Positions 50,324 to 60,212 are shown, numbered from the stretch's first letter. The stretch is DNA of 64,000 bases from Nitrospira sp. (GCA_031315995.1 JALDRG010000011.1:1-64000), one strand, 5' to 3'. Translations and numbers: made by a program. Notes: generated from the letters alone by a model not told the origin.

Positions 50324-51127
50324 TCAGATGGTGCAGGCGACGCTGTAGTCTCCGCCCAGATCTTTGATCGTCGGAGTGGCGCTGCACAGGGGGCATCGTG
50401 GATCTTTCGGGCGGGAGACCTTCCTGAATTTCATCTCCAGCGCGTCATAGATCACCAGCTTGTCTGCCAGCGTTTCGCCGATGCCGAGAATTTCTTTGAT
50501 GGCTTCCGAAGCTTGCAGAATGCCCATGGTTCCCGCCAGGACTCCCAGGACCCCCGCCTCCTGACAGTTCGGGACCAATCCGGCCGGCGGCGGTTCCGGA
50601 TAGAGGCACCGATAGCAGGGTTGTCCGACATGCGGCTTGATGGTCGTGAGCTGCCCTTCGAAACGGAACATGCTGGCGGAGATGAGCGTTTTCTTGGCGA
50701 AGAAACAGGCGTCGTTGACCAGGAATCTCGTGGTGAAATTGTCGGAGCCGTCCAGCACGATGTCATAGTCGGACACGAGGCCGAGAATGTTCTCCGTATC
50801 GACATTCATCTGATAGGTCTTGATAGTGATGTCGGGGTTGATGGCCGACAACATTCTTTTTCCCGATTCCACCTTGGGCACCCCGATGGTCGCGGTGGTA
50901 TGGAGGATCTGGCGCTGAAGGTTGGAGAGATCCACCACATCTCCGTCGACTAGGCCGATGGTGCCGACACCCGCCGCCGCCAGATAGAGAGCTGCAGGCG
51001 AACCAAGGCCGCCGGCCCCGATGAGGAGGACCTTGGCCTTGGACAGTTTGACTTGTCCCTTGCCGCCGACCTCGTTGAGGATGATGTGGCGGCTATATCG
51101 CTGTATTTGTTGTTCCGTAAAATCCAT
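50324..51127 (-). CDS. E1-like sulfur-carrier adenylyltransferase (MoeB/ThiF family), copy 1
   Basis: 267 residues: MoeB/ThiF fold with GAGGLGSPAALYLAAAGVGTIGLVDGD (nucleotide loop, split here from its neighbours), NLQRQ, SDNFTTRF, and four zinc cysteines in CYRC and CPLC. It adenylates the C-terminal Gly of a ThiS/MoaD-type carrier so it can be thiocarboxylated. It is a paralogue of the gene at 53010-53828 and lacks a rhodanese domain. A 100-bp gap separates it from the NIL-domain gene. Confidence 0.93.
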   Translation of the reverse strand: MDFTEQQIQRYSRHIILNEVGGKGQVKLSKAKVLLIGAGGLGSPAALYLAAAGVGTIGLVDGDVVDLSNLQRQILHTTATIGVPKVESGKRMLSAINPDITIKTYQMNVDTENILGLVSDYDIVLDGSDNFTTRFLVNDACFFAKKTLISASMFRFEGQLTTIKPHVGQPCYRCLYPEPPPAGLVPNCQEAGVLGVLAGTMGILQASEAIKEILGIGETLADKLVIYDALEMKFRKVSRPKDPRCPLCSATPTIKDLGGDYSVACTI

Positions 51128-51227
51128 TTGGGTCCATCTGGCGTGAGGGATAAAATGTGAGGCACTAACCCAAACAGGATACTGCCTGGAGTCTCCTTTA
51201 CCCCGTACGCTGTACTCCTTGCGTCCG

Positions 51228-51467
51228 TTACTCCACCACGTTCAATTCGATGGGATCGACGACGCAGCCCTTGATGCGGATTCCGTCGATGGCGCGTTCG
51301 ATTTCCTCCGTCTCTCCGGTCAGTTCGAGATCCATCCATCCGGTCGTCTCGCGCACATCGGCCCGGCGCACGTTGGTCACCACCTTGAACTCGTGGCCGA
51401 TCTGATAAATGATGGGTTCCTTGATCTTGTTCTCGGGAAACCGAATATGAAACCGTAAACTGGTCAT
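51228..51467 (-). CDS. NIL-domain protein
   Basis: 79 residues, a single NIL domain: LRFHIRFPENKIKEPIIYQIGHEFKVVTNVRRADVRETTGWMDLEL is the family pattern (in segments). NIL domains occur at the end of methionine ABC ATPases and in homocysteine-forming proteins of methanogens. Standing beside a sulfur carrier and threonine synthase, it suggests a role in homocysteine or methionine metabolism. It is 2 bp from the MoaD-like gene. Confidence 0.85.
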   Translation of the reverse strand: MTSLRFHIRFPENKIKEPIIYQIGHEFKVVTNVRRADVRETTGWMDLELTGETEEIERAIDGIRIKGCVVDPIELNVVE

Positions 51468-51469
51468 GG

Positions 51470-51742
51470 CTATCCTCCGGCAATCGCTGGAACGATCGAC
51501 ACTTCGTCGCCGTCTTTCAATGAGGTGTCTTTCCCGTTCAGAAACCGGATGTCTTCCTCATTGACGTAGATGTTGACGAACCGGCGCAAGTCGCCTTTTT
51601 CGTCGCAGAGCCGGTTCTTCAGCCCCGGATAGGTCGCGTCGAGCGATCCGATCATGTCCACAATGTTGGCTGCCGCGGATTCAACCTCCCCCTGGCCCTT
51701 GGTCAACGGACGCAGGGGGGTCGGAATACGAACCTTAATCAT
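51470..51742 (-). CDS. Ubiquitin-like sulfur carrier (MoaD/ThiS/CysO family) ending GG
   Basis: 90 residues with a beta-grasp pattern and the C-terminus [10 protein letters not shown]. This fits CysO and MoaD: the terminal Gly-Gly can be adenylated by an E1-like enzyme without processing. It overlaps the threonine synthase gene by four bases. Together with a neighbouring NIL gene it forms a compact carrier-NIL pair. Confidence 0.9.
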   Translation of the reverse strand: MIKVRIPTPLRPLTKGQGEVESAAANIVDMIGSLDATYPGLKNRLCDEKGDLRRFVNIYVNEEDIRFLNGKDTSLKDGDEVSIVPAIAGG

Positions 51743-52989
51743 GAGTCACCACCACTGTTCTTTCCCATTTTGAATGTTTTTTGGAAGTTCACCAAACTGG
51801 GCTGGATGCGGAACGGACGCCCCACGGCATCCACCACCGCTTCCTGTGTCTTGAGCCCATTGCCGGTGATATAGGCGACCGTCAGGTCGCTCTTCTTGAT
51901 GAGCCCTTGCTTCACCAGCTTGCGCAGCACACCGATGGTCACACCGCCGGCGGTCTCGGCAAAAATGCCTTCGGTCTGGGCCAGCAGCTTGATGCCTTCG
52001 ACGACTTCCTCGTCCGTCACCGCATCCATCGCGCCCTTGCTCTCAGCCGTGGCTTTCAAGGCGTAATAGCCGTCTGCCGGGTTGCCGATGGCGAGGGACT
52101 TGGCGATCGTCTTCGGCTTGACCGGTTTGAAAAAGTCCCGGCCCGCTTTAAAGGCGGTGGCGATCGGGGAACAGCCTTCGGCCTGCGCGCCATTGATCTT
52201 GGTGCGGACGGAATCGACCAGCCCGAGGGCGTGCATTTCGTGCAAGCCCTTCCAAATCTTGGTCAGCAAGGAACCCGAGGCCATGGGAATCACGGCCTGG
52301 TCCGGCGTGCGCCAGCCGAGTTGTTCGACGGTTTCGAACGCGAGTGTCTTCGACCCCTCGGCGTAGTAGGGACGAATGTTGATGTTCACGAAGGCCCAGC
52401 CATGCTCCCCCGCGATTTCGCTGCAGAGCCGGTTCACATCGTCGTAGTTGCCTTCGACCTCGACCACATTCGGCTTGTAGATCAGGTTGCCGAGCACTTT
52501 CGCCGCTTCGAGGTCGGCCGGAATGAACACATAACACTTCATGCCCGCCGCCGCGGCATGGGCTGCGACGGAGTTGGCCAGGTTGCCGGTCGAGGCGCAG
52601 GCCACCGTTTCAAAGCCGAGTTCGCGCGCGCGCGTCAACGCAACAGAGACCACCCGATCCTTAAACGAGAGCGTCGGATGGTTGACCGTATCGTTCTTGA
52701 TATACAACTCGTCGATGCCGAGAAACGCGCCGAGATTTTTCGCCCGCACCAAGGGCGTCAGTCCGGCATGCGGACCGATGATCGCGGTGCTTTCGACCGG
52801 TAGCAGGTCGATATACCGCCACATGCTGTTGGGACCCTGTTCGATCTTCTTCCGGGAGATCGTGCCCTTGATCTCTTCGTAGTTGTATTTCACTTCAAGC
52901 GGGCCGAAGCACATCTCACAGACGTGGATGGCTTTGGGTGGATATTCCTTTCCACATTCCCGACAGACGAGCGCTTTCATTTTCGACAT
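51739..52989 (-). CDS. thrC: Threonine synthase
   Basis: 416 residues. The N-terminal rubredoxin-like knuckle ([10 protein letters not shown]...[10 protein letters not shown]) is typical of this threonine synthase branch. PLP Lys sits in LSFKDRVV, with [23 protein letters not shown] binding segment and [12 protein letters not shown] loop. Converts O-phosphohomoserine to threonine. Co-location with a sulfur carrier and NIL protein raises the possibility of a sulfhydrylase-like side or main activity, but this is inference only. It starts 20 bp after the E1-like copy 2 gene. Confidence 0.9.
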   Translation of the reverse strand: MSKMKALVCRECGKEYPPKAIHVCEMCFGPLEVKYNYEEIKGTISRKKIEQGPNSMWRYIDLLPVESTAIIGPHAGLTPLVRAKNLGAFLGIDELYIKNDTVNHPTLSFKDRVVSVALTRARELGFETVACASTGNLANSVAAHAAAAGMKCYVFIPADLEAAKVLGNLIYKPNVVEVEGNYDDVNRLCSEIAGEHGWAFVNINIRPYYAEGSKTLAFETVEQLGWRTPDQAVIPMASGSLLTKIWKGLHEMHALGLVDSVRTKINGAQAEGCSPIATAFKAGRDFFKPVKPKTIAKSLAIGNPADGYYALKATAESKGAMDAVTDEEVVEGIKLLAQTEGIFAETAGGVTIGVLRKLVKQGLIKKSDLTVAYITGNGLKTQEAVVDAVGRPFRIQPSLVNFQKTFKMGKNSGGDS

Positions 52990-53009
52990 GGAGACACCTT
53001 CGCTACAAG

Positions 53010-53828
53010 TTACGTTGACCCGGGAAGCGCACAGGTCGGCCCGACGTCGCCGTCTTCAATCAGCTCCGTAATCGTGGGCCGTTCGCCGCAGAGCGGACAA
53101 TCGGGATTCCGCTTGATGCGGATCTCTCTGAACTGGGTGCGTCGCGCATCGAAATCCAGCAGGCGATCGGTCAACGGGCGGCCGATGCCGAGAATCAGCT
53201 TGAGCGCCTCGGTGGCTTGAATCGTTCCGATGATGCCGGCCAGCACGCCGATGACACCCGCTTCCTGACAGGAGGCGACGAGTCCTTCGGGTGGTGGTTT
53301 CTTAAAGACGCAGCGATAACAAGCGGATTTCTTCGGGATAATGGTGGTGACGCGGCCGTCGAACCGAAGAATGCCTCCATGCACCAACGGCTTGCCGGCA
53401 AAGAAACAGGCATCGTTGATGAGAAACTTCGTCGGGAAATTATCGACGCCGTCGATGACCACGTCGTAGCCGCCCACGATTTTGAGGGCATTGCCGGCCG
53501 TGAGCCGCTCTTCGTACATCACCACCTGCACGTCGGGATTGAGCGCCTGAATCTTTTCTTTGCCGGAGACGACCTTGGGGCGACCCACGTCGGGCGTGTG
53601 GTGAATGACCTGACGCTGCAAGTTGCTCAGATCCACGACATCGCTGTCGATGAGTCCGATCGTGCCGATCCCGGCGGCAGCCAGGTACAGCGCGGCAGGC
53701 GAGCCGAGTCCTCCCGCGCCGACGATGAGCACCTTCGCCTGCACGATTTTCTTCTGGCCCTTCCCTCCGACTTCAGGCAGGAGGATGTGCCGGCTGTAAC
53801 GATTGATTTGTGTTTCGGTAAATTCCAT
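53010..53828 (-). CDS. E1-like sulfur-carrier adenylyltransferase (MoeB/ThiF family), copy 2
   Basis: 272 residues, closely similar to copy 1 along its length, with the same zinc cysteines (CYRC, CPLC) and the conserved SCQEAG. The N-terminus (MEFTETQINRYSRHILLPEVGGKGQ, in pieces) is a family signature. It adenylates a beta-grasp carrier. Two E1 genes with two carriers in one cluster suggest dedicated pairs. It lies 151 bp after the cysteine synthase gene; that gap holds the first 120-bp repeat. Confidence 0.93.
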   Translation of the reverse strand: MEFTETQINRYSRHILLPEVGGKGQKKIVQAKVLIVGAGGLGSPAALYLAAAGIGTIGLIDSDVVDLSNLQRQVIHHTPDVGRPKVVSGKEKIQALNPDVQVVMYEERLTAGNALKIVGGYDVVIDGVDNFPTKFLINDACFFAGKPLVHGGILRFDGRVTTIIPKKSACYRCVFKKPPPEGLVASCQEAGVIGVLAGIIGTIQATEALKLILGIGRPLTDRLLDFDARRTQFREIRIKRNPDCPLCGERPTITELIEDGDVGPTCALPGST

Positions 53829-53835
53829 GTCCGAC

Positions 53836-53954
53836 GGAGCCTGAAAACCGTCACCAGCGGCGTTCTCGCATCGCTCACGCCCTCAACGTATCGCAAGGGT
53901 ACGCCTCGGACATTCACTCACTGCGGCCTTGCTGGATGACGCTCTTGAGCCTCC
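53836..53954. repeat. 120-bp palindromic intergenic repeat, copy 1
   Basis: Shares with copies at 55136, 55890 and 58086 the segments CCTCAACGTA-CGCAAGGGTACGCCTCG and GCGGCCTTGCTGGA, and the ends GCCTGAAAA and CTTGAGCCTC. The centre contains a small hairpin (CGTA..GCAAGGGTACG). This copy has the most diverged ends. Confidence 0.7.
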
Positions 53955-53979
53955 CTCCTCAATCATTCATTCGAAATGG

Positions 53980-54905
<926 letters not shown>

Positions 54906-54909
<4 letters not shown>

Positions 54910-55106
54910 CGGCCACCGCCCATGTAGAAGAGAAATTCCACATGATCGCCGTCTTTCAGCTTCGTGGTCTCGAGGTGCGTGCGTTCAAGCATGGTGTCAT
55001 TGACTTCCACCGCGACCATTTGGGGTTCGATACTCTTGGCTTTCAAGAGATCCAGCACGCTGCCGCCGGCGATCTCCTCGGCCTTGCCATTGATCATGAC
55101 CTGCAT
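54906..55106 (-). CDS. Ubiquitin-like sulfur carrier, ThiS-like, ending GGGR
   Basis: 66 residues from the ATG at 55106, preceded by AGGAGC. Short beta-grasp protein (MQVMINGKAEEIAGGSVLDLL; VAVEVNDTMLE; GDHVEFLFYMGGGR). Unlike typical carriers it ends with Arg after three Gly. E1 enzymes need a C-terminal Gly, so this residue would have to be removed, possibly by the JAMM peptidase of the same cluster. Overlap with the cysteine synthase gene by four bases indicates coupled translation. It could serve cysteine or thiazole synthesis. Confidence 0.85.
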
Positions 55107-55135
55107 ATCTGCTCCTGAGAAGGTAAGAGTCTGAC

Positions 55136-55255
55136 AGGATACTGAAAATGTCCGCCAACGGCGTGCTGCATCTCTCAGGTCCTCAACGTACTGCAAGGGT
55201 ACGCCTCGTCCCTTCGTTCGCTACGGCCTTGCTGGACGGCCATTTTGAGCATTCT
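55136..55255. repeat. 120-bp palindromic intergenic repeat, copy 2
   Basis: Begins AGGATACTGAAAA and ends TTTTGAGCATTCT, near-perfect inverted ends. Central CAACGTACTGCAAGGGTACG. Same orientation as copy 1. The rest of the 55107-55499 gap is AT-rich and holds no supportable gene; it is the likely promoter region for the gene at 55500. Confidence 0.8.
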
Positions 55256-55499
55256 CTCAAAAGGGATTCGTGTTGTGCCTTACGTGTAGATGCTCCGTGT
55301 TTCGATGAGCTCGGAGTGATTTTCTGCAAACTGCTAAATAATTTCAAGAAGTTAGCAAACGCGTTCTTGTTTTGTCAAGGCAACAGACCTCTGCGGGTCG
55401 AAGTGTCGGAGCTGCTGCAGCGTAGCACCGGACAGGCGGTCGCTTTCTTGACTTTCACCACGCCTAGCTTACAGTATGCGCCGGTCTGGAGGGTAGGGC

Positions 55500-55877
55500 A
55501 TGTGGAAGAAAAATTTCTTATTTCGGGCGCATGAGGCGGCCCCGTTGAAAGAGTCGGAAAACGAGCTGTTTCACGATACGGAACCGGCCTTGGACAGCGC
55601 CGGGCTGCAGATGGAAAAATTTTTGTCTGTGTGGGTGCAGGGAGAAGGCGAGGACGACAGCCCCACCATGTATACGAACCTCTATGTGCGGACCGCGACG
55701 CTGGATTTTCGTACGCGTGCCGGTTTTCTCCAACCCTTGCAAGGACGGACGCACCAGATCAAGCAGATGTTGACGCCGGAGCAGAAGGGGTTTTTGCGTG
55801 AATGGTTGTCGAAAGCTTCGCCGCAAGCCTGGGAAGAATCTGATGACCACTTCCGAACCCTGTTCGATGTAGAGTGA
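55500..55877 (+). CDS. Hypothetical protein
   Basis: 125 residues, soluble, no Cys. Segments such as MYTNLYVRTATLDFRTRAGFLQPL and ITPEQKGFLREWLSKA-type helices suggest a small alpha/beta protein. No family recognised. It stands between two repeat copies, with no neighbours likely to share its transcript. Confidence 0.6.
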   Translation: MWKKNFLFRAHEAAPLKESENELFHDTEPALDSAGLQMEKFLSVWVQGEGEDDSPTMYTNLYVRTATLDFRTRAGFLQPLQGRTHQIKQMLTPEQKGFLREWLSKASPQAWEESDDHFRTLFDVE

Positions 55878-55889
55878 CCTGCTCTGGCC

Positions 55890-56120
55890 GGATGTCGAAA
55901 ACGTCCGCCGGCGTCGTTCTCGCCTCGCTCAGATCCTCAACATACCCAGAGGGAAAAGCGCCTGTCCCGGCAGGCGCGGGGCGGGCGGGTAAGAATGTGA
56001 CGTCTCGGCTGAAGATACTGCCGGCTCACCATCTCGCCGGCGTCCACAAACGTGGCGCTCATTCTTCTTCGCGCCGTGGACCTCGCTGCGGACCTGCTGG
56101 ACGGGCATTTTGAGCATCCT
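55890..56120. repeat. 120-bp palindromic repeat, copy 3, interrupted by ~110 bp
   Basis: Left part (GGATGTCGAAAACGTCCGCC ... CCTCAACATACC) and right part (CTGGACGGGCATTTTGAGCATCCT) of the repeat flank an insert at about 55947-56085. The insert's end (CGTGGCGCTCATTCTTCTTC region) is similar to 60714-60776. This looks like one repeat placed inside another. Confidence 0.65.
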
Positions 56121-56146
56121 GCGAAGATATGTATTCGTGTTCATTC

Positions 56147-56755
56147 ATGTTTGACTCATCGAGTTTACAGGAGCGCTACATCGGTTCTCTGCTGCCAGCC
56201 AGTCTCCGCACGAGTCGTCCGATCTCCCGTCACCTGTTCGTCTGGATCATCGTGGGGATTGTGTGCCTGACGCAGATTCCGGTCTGTGCATCTGCCACGA
56301 TTGATGTGTACTATGCCCCCGAGGATCAGCCCATCGATCGGGTGGTTGACCTCTATGCCCATGCCACCCGCTACATCTATGTGTCCGTCTATGCGTTGAC
56401 GGCGCCCTCGGTGGTAAAGGCGCTGGTGGCGGCCAAACATCGGGGCGTGGACGTCCGCGTGATTACCGACCGCGAACGACTGACCGATCCGAAACAGAAA
56501 CGCGCGGTGCACACGCTGCGATTGGCCGGCGTGCCGATCATGGTCAACCGGCATGACGGCCTGATGCATTTGAAGCAAACGGTGATCGATGACGTCATCA
56601 ATACCTCCGGCTCGGCTAACCACACGACGAGCGGCAATCGGTACAATGATGAGCGACTCGATGTCATTACCGATGCTTGGTTGACGGCCAAGGCCCGCGA
56701 GAAATTTTTGACCATGTGGAACGATCACGAACGATTTGTTCTCTGGACACAGTAG
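56147..56755 (+). CDS. Exported phospholipase D-like (single HKD) protein
   Basis: 202 residues from ATG 56147 (56129 also possible). Signal or anchor segment (HLFVWIIVGIVCLTQIPVCASA), then a Nuc/PLD domain: YYAPEDQPIDRVVDLYAHATRYIYVSVYALT-type start in pieces, and the catalytic HLKQTVIDD...SGSANHT (HxK(x)4D plus Ser/Asn). A single HKD motif means dimerisation, as in the Nuc endonuclease. It probably cleaves phosphodiesters (DNA or lipid) in the periplasm. Confidence 0.88.
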   Translation: MFDSSSLQERYIGSLLPASLRTSRPISRHLFVWIIVGIVCLTQIPVCASATIDVYYAPEDQPIDRVVDLYAHATRYIYVSVYALTAPSVVKALVAAKHRGVDVRVITDRERLTDPKQKRAVHTLRLAGVPIMVNRHDGLMHLKQTVIDDVINTSGSANHTTSGNRYNDERLDVITDAWLTAKAREKFLTMWNDHERFVLWTQ

Positions 56756-56779
56756 CAGGACCAGCACAGGGGCTGCGTA

Positions 56780-58045
56780 ATGATTGAGACAGATGTGGTG
56801 ATTGTCGGCGCGGGTGGCGGCGGCGCCGTGCTGGCGTTGATGCTGGCGCAGCAGGGCGTGCGTTCGCTGGTCTTGGAACGGGCTGCCGGGCCGCCGCAGG
56901 GATTGCGGGGCGAGATCTTACAGCCGAACGGCCAGCGGGTGCTCGATCGCCTCGGGTTACTAGATAAGCTTCCCCCCCATGCAGTCCGGTCCGTTCGTCG
57001 ATTCAACTTTTGCCGGGCGGGTGGCGAACGGCTCTGCACGGTGGACTACGGCGACCTGCCGGCACCTTACAACCGCGCGCTGGTGACGCTGCCCAACGTG
57101 GCGCACCATGCCATTCTCGATGCGTTGAACAAGGAAAATCCCGGCGGGTTGTGGTACGACGCGACGATGACCCGCCTCCGGTTCGACGGCGCGCGTGTGA
57201 TCGGATTGGAGGCGACGCGGCACGGCGAGCCGGTTGAGATCTCCTCACGTCTGGTCGTCGGCGCCGACGGGGCGTTTTCCAAGGTTCGGGAGTCTCTCGG
57301 CATCACCGCGCGGCTCCATCGGTATCCAGAAAGTTACCTCATTGCCATCCTCAAGGCTCCGGAAACCTTTGACGAAGCGCGGTATCTGGTGGGCCGGCGC
57401 GAAATCCTGGGCCTGTTTCCCGCCGCCGGGCAACAGGTCTATGCCTTCTATATGATCAAGGCCGGATCCTATGACGCAGTCAAAGCTCAGGGGATCGAGG
57501 CGTTGCGGCGAGCCTGGGTCAGGATCGATCCCGCCATGGAAAGCATGGTGCAGGGCCTGGTTGATTGGAGCCAGACCGGGTACATGCCGACCGGGCGCGT
57601 GACCACCGATCGATGGGTGGCGGATGGCGCGTTACTGATCGGCGATGCGGCCCATGCCATGAACCCGCATGCGTCCCAAGGACGGATGCAGGCCATGGTG
57701 GATGCGGTCGTGGTGGCGGATCTCATTCCCGGCTGGTTGAAGAACAATGATCTCTCCGCTGACTCGTTGCGCGCGTTCGAAGTCGCGCGGCGGCCGCAAG
57801 TGACGATGTTACAGCGGTTGGCGGATGAACAGTGTCGATTCTGGAATACCGGCAATCCACTGGTGGCCTATTTGCGCAATCGGGTCTTTCGAACCCTCGA
57901 CCGGAATGCGCGACTGCGCTATCGTGTGCTCTCGACCACGGCCGGATTGCGAAGCCGACCGCCGTTTTCCTTGTTGGATCGGGTCATGGCCGCCGGATTG
58001 TTGCCCGATCCGCGTGCGCAGGTGCGATCATCGGATGAAGCGTGA
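56780..58045 (+). CDS. FAD-dependent aromatic monooxygenase (UbiH/PHBH family)
   Basis: 421 residues. N-terminal FAD site VIVGAGGGGAVLALML, middle DG motif VVGADGAFSKVRESLG and GD motif GDAAHAMNPHASQG. The substrate domain is not assignable. Such flavoprotein hydroxylases act in ubiquinone synthesis, aromatic breakdown, or, in relatives, chlorophyll/carotenoid reductase-like chemistry. Ribosome-binding sequence AGGGGC. Stands 24 bp after the PLD-like gene. Confidence 0.88.
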   Translation: MIETDVVIVGAGGGGAVLALMLAQQGVRSLVLERAAGPPQGLRGEILQPNGQRVLDRLGLLDKLPPHAVRSVRRFNFCRAGGERLCTVDYGDLPAPYNRALVTLPNVAHHAILDALNKENPGGLWYDATMTRLRFDGARVIGLEATRHGEPVEISSRLVVGADGAFSKVRESLGITARLHRYPESYLIAILKAPETFDEARYLVGRREILGLFPAAGQQVYAFYMIKAGSYDAVKAQGIEALRRAWVRIDPAMESMVQGLVDWSQTGYMPTGRVTTDRWVADGALLIGDAAHAMNPHASQGRMQAMVDAVVVADLIPGWLKNNDLSADSLRAFEVARRPQVTMLQRLADEQCRFWNTGNPLVAYLRNRVFRTLDRNARLRYRVLSTTAGLRSRPPFSLLDRVMAAGLLPDPRAQVRSSDEA

Positions 58046-58085
58046 GACGGAGATTGTTCGGCTCACGCACACATAACCAACACAG

Positions 58086-58206
58086 AGGATGCTCAAAAAG
58101 ACCGTCCAGCAAGGCCGCAGCGAGTGCAGGGCCGAGGCGTACCCTTGCGGTACGTTGAGGGTCTGCACGAAGCGAGAACGCCGCTGGCGGGATTTTTCAG
58201 CATCCT
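58086..58206. repeat. 120-bp palindromic intergenic repeat, copy 4 (inverted)
   Basis: Best-preserved copy, opposite orientation to copies 1-3. Ends AGGATGCTCAAAAA and TTTTTCAGCATCCT are inverted repeats with one mismatch. Centre CGTACCTTGCGG-type hairpin (ACCCTTGCGGTACG). 121 bp. Confidence 0.85.
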
Positions 58207-58224
58207 GCTCACCCGACGATAGAG

Positions 58225-58989
58225 GTGTTTGTGACACAACCTACTACGCTCGATATTCCCGCCGAGGTTCAGCAACTCCTGCAGCGGTACGTCAAGGAAA
58301 CGACAGCGTTGCTTGGTCCTCAGTTGGAAGGTATTCTGTTGTACGGCAGTGCCGTGGGCGGGGAATTCCTGCCCGGCCGATCGAATGTGAATTTACTGCT
58401 CTTGCTGTCTGGGTACGAGCACGAAGGATTGAAACGGTATGCCAAGGCGCATAAGCGATGGAGCCGGGACCAATTCGTGGTCCCGCTCGTGGTGACGGAG
58501 GCCGAACTCACGAGGCCCGGCACCGTCTTCCCGCTCGAATATTTGGAAATTCAGGAACACCATCGCGTGCTCTGGGGGCGAGATCCCTTCATCGGTCTCC
58601 GCATCGACCGGACGCATTTGGCCTATCAAGTCCAGCAGGGGATACAGGGGAATCTGGTGCGCCTGCGGCAGCGGTTTATCGAAGGGGGCGGCACGGAGGA
58701 AGCGATGACCATGTTGTTGCCGTTGTCGTTGACCGCCTTGCTGCCCTGCTTGCGAGGCCTGCAGCGGCTTGCCGGACAGCCGGCGCTGTTTCAGTCGGAT
58801 GCGTTGCTGACGGGCATGCACGCCATGACGGGGTTGGATCTCGCCGGGCTTACCGATGTGCTGGAACTCAAACGAGGGATCATTTCTCCTGGTCCGGTGG
58901 AGGTGCCACGATTGTTTGAGCGGTATGCCGGGAATCTCGACGCGTTGATCGCGCTGATCCGGCCGGACGGGACGGTGGCGCCACGATGA
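58225..58989 (+). CDS. Nucleotidyltransferase-fold protein with altered active site
   Basis: 254 residues from a GTG at 58225 (58231 also possible). The N-terminal part has the nucleotidyltransferase fold GILLYGSAVGGEFLPGRSNVNLLLLL, in which the usual catalytic SDxD is SNVN: both Asp are replaced by Asn. The rest is helical. It is therefore probably catalytically inactive or has another role. It overlaps the next gene (TPM domain) by four bases. Confidence 0.8.
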   Translation: MFVTQPTTLDIPAEVQQLLQRYVKETTALLGPQLEGILLYGSAVGGEFLPGRSNVNLLLLLSGYEHEGLKRYAKAHKRWSRDQFVVPLVVTEAELTRPGTVFPLEYLEIQEHHRVLWGRDPFIGLRIDRTHLAYQVQQGIQGNLVRLRQRFIEGGGTEEAMTMLLPLSLTALLPCLRGLQRLAGQPALFQSDALLTGMHAMTGLDLAGLTDVLELKRGIISPGPVEVPRLFERYAGNLDALIALIRPDGTVAPR

Positions 58990-59723
58990 CCAGTCGAACC
59001 GTCATCAGCAATGGTTGCCTTGTGGGGCTGTGGTGTGCGCTGCTGTTGGTGGCCGCGCCGATTGGGCACGCCCGGGATCCGGTGCCGGCCTATGACCCGC
59101 AGGGTTATGTGAGCGACCACGCTGGAGTGATCGATGCGGAGTGGCGGTCGAGAATTCGATCGGTCTGCCAGGATCTCGAGCGAAAAACCGGAGTGGAAAT
59201 GGTGGTGGTCACCGTGCCCTCGTTGAAACCCTATGGCTCCGCCAACGACTACGCCGTCGGCTTATACCAGAAATGGGGGATCGGGTCGGCCCAGAATGAG
59301 CATGGGGTGTTGGTGCTGTTGTCCGTGCAGGAACGCCAGGCGGCCGTCACCATGGGACGGCGGATGTTACCGGTGATGGGCGGGAACGTGGTGGGGAATG
59401 TCGGGCACGAATATCTGGATCCGGCCGTCAAGAACGGCCATTTCGGCGAAGGGCTCTATCGAACCGTGGTGGGGTTGGCGTCGGTCTCGCAGGAGATTCG
59501 GGTGTCGACCATGCAGAAGACTCACTTCCGCGGACTCGGGTTCTGGATCACCATCACCACCGCGAGTGGAGCCCTCTGGTTTCTCTGGTGGGTCAGCCGC
59601 CCGGATCTGCGCCATCCCTTTGGGCGTCTGCGGCGTGGAGAATATTGGGGAAGCGGCCAGGGCGGGTTCGGTGGAAACTTCGGCGGTATGGGCGGAGGGA
59701 CGAGCGGGGAGGGGTGGAAATAG
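58986..59723 (+). CDS. TPM-domain exported membrane protein (YgcG family)
   Basis: 245 residues. Signal peptide (LVGLWCALLLVAAPIGHA), TPM domain (YVSDHAGVIDAEWRSRIRSV, ERKTGVEMVVVTVPSL, YAVGLYQKWGIGSAQNEHGVLVLLS), one membrane helix (FWITITTASGALWFLWWVS) and a Gly-rich tail (GSGQGGFGGNFGGMGGG). TPM domains occur in photosystem II repair phosphatases and in many uncharacterised bacterial proteins. Translationally coupled to the nucleotidyltransferase-like gene. Confidence 0.9.
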   Translation: MTSRTVISNGCLVGLWCALLLVAAPIGHARDPVPAYDPQGYVSDHAGVIDAEWRSRIRSVCQDLERKTGVEMVVVTVPSLKPYGSANDYAVGLYQKWGIGSAQNEHGVLVLLSVQERQAAVTMGRRMLPVMGGNVVGNVGHEYLDPAVKNGHFGEGLYRTVVGLASVSQEIRVSTMQKTHFRGLGFWITITTASGALWFLWWVSRPDLRHPFGRLRRGEYWGSGQGGFGGNFGGMGGGTSGEGWK

Positions 59724-59747
59724 GGGAGAGGGCGGGCTGGTCATCCT

Positions 59748-59864
59748 CTTGCTCGCGGAACGCGCGGTCGCGGACTCCCCTCGTTGGACGCGCGCAGTGG
59801 GAGACCAAGCAGGCCACCCTCTGGTGAAGCGAAGCGAGCAAGCTTGGAAGGGGCATTATAGTAA
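59748..59864. repeat. Direct repeat, unit A
   Basis: About 115 bp, ~90% alike with unit B at 59958-60075 (shared GACTCCCCTCGTTGGACGCG and CTGGTGAAGCGAAGCGAGCA). Period about 210 bp. The 59724-60212 gap has no gene I can support; the reading frames there are repeat translations. Confidence 0.8.
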
Positions 59865-59957
59865 TCTGCTCGTCCGACGCGTGCAGTTGAGGCCCCACCA
59901 GCCCACCCTCTTTCGTGATGCGAAGTGAGCGGGCGCGGAAGAAACTGGCCCGTTAGT

Positions 59958-60075
59958 CTCCTGTGCTCGCGCAACGCGCGGTCGAGGACTCCCCTCGTTG
60001 GACGCGCGCAGTAGGAGACCAAGCGGGTCACCCTCTGGTGAAGCGAAGCGAGCAAGCTTGGACGGAGCATTAGAG
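59958..60075. repeat. Direct repeat, unit B
   Basis: Second copy of the unit at 59748-59864. Less similar sequence continues after each unit (CGACGCGTGCAGTTG versus CGACGGGCGCAGTTG), so the duplicated stretch is longer than the well-conserved core. A decayed third copy of its first half occurs at about 60779-60815. Confidence 0.8.
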
Positions 60076-60212
60076 AAACATGTTCCCGGAGCGCGCGCCC
60101 TCAGAAGGACCTCGCTCGACGGGCGCAGTTGGAACCAGCCCGGCTGACCCTCCTGCCGCGTGGCAGAGAACGGTGAAAAATCTAGAACGACGATTGGTGA
60201 AAGGAAAGCGCC

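Noticed and set aside
59724..60212. Several short open frames in the repeat region
   Set aside because: They read through repeated DNA in different frames, with no conserved start or ribosome-binding site.
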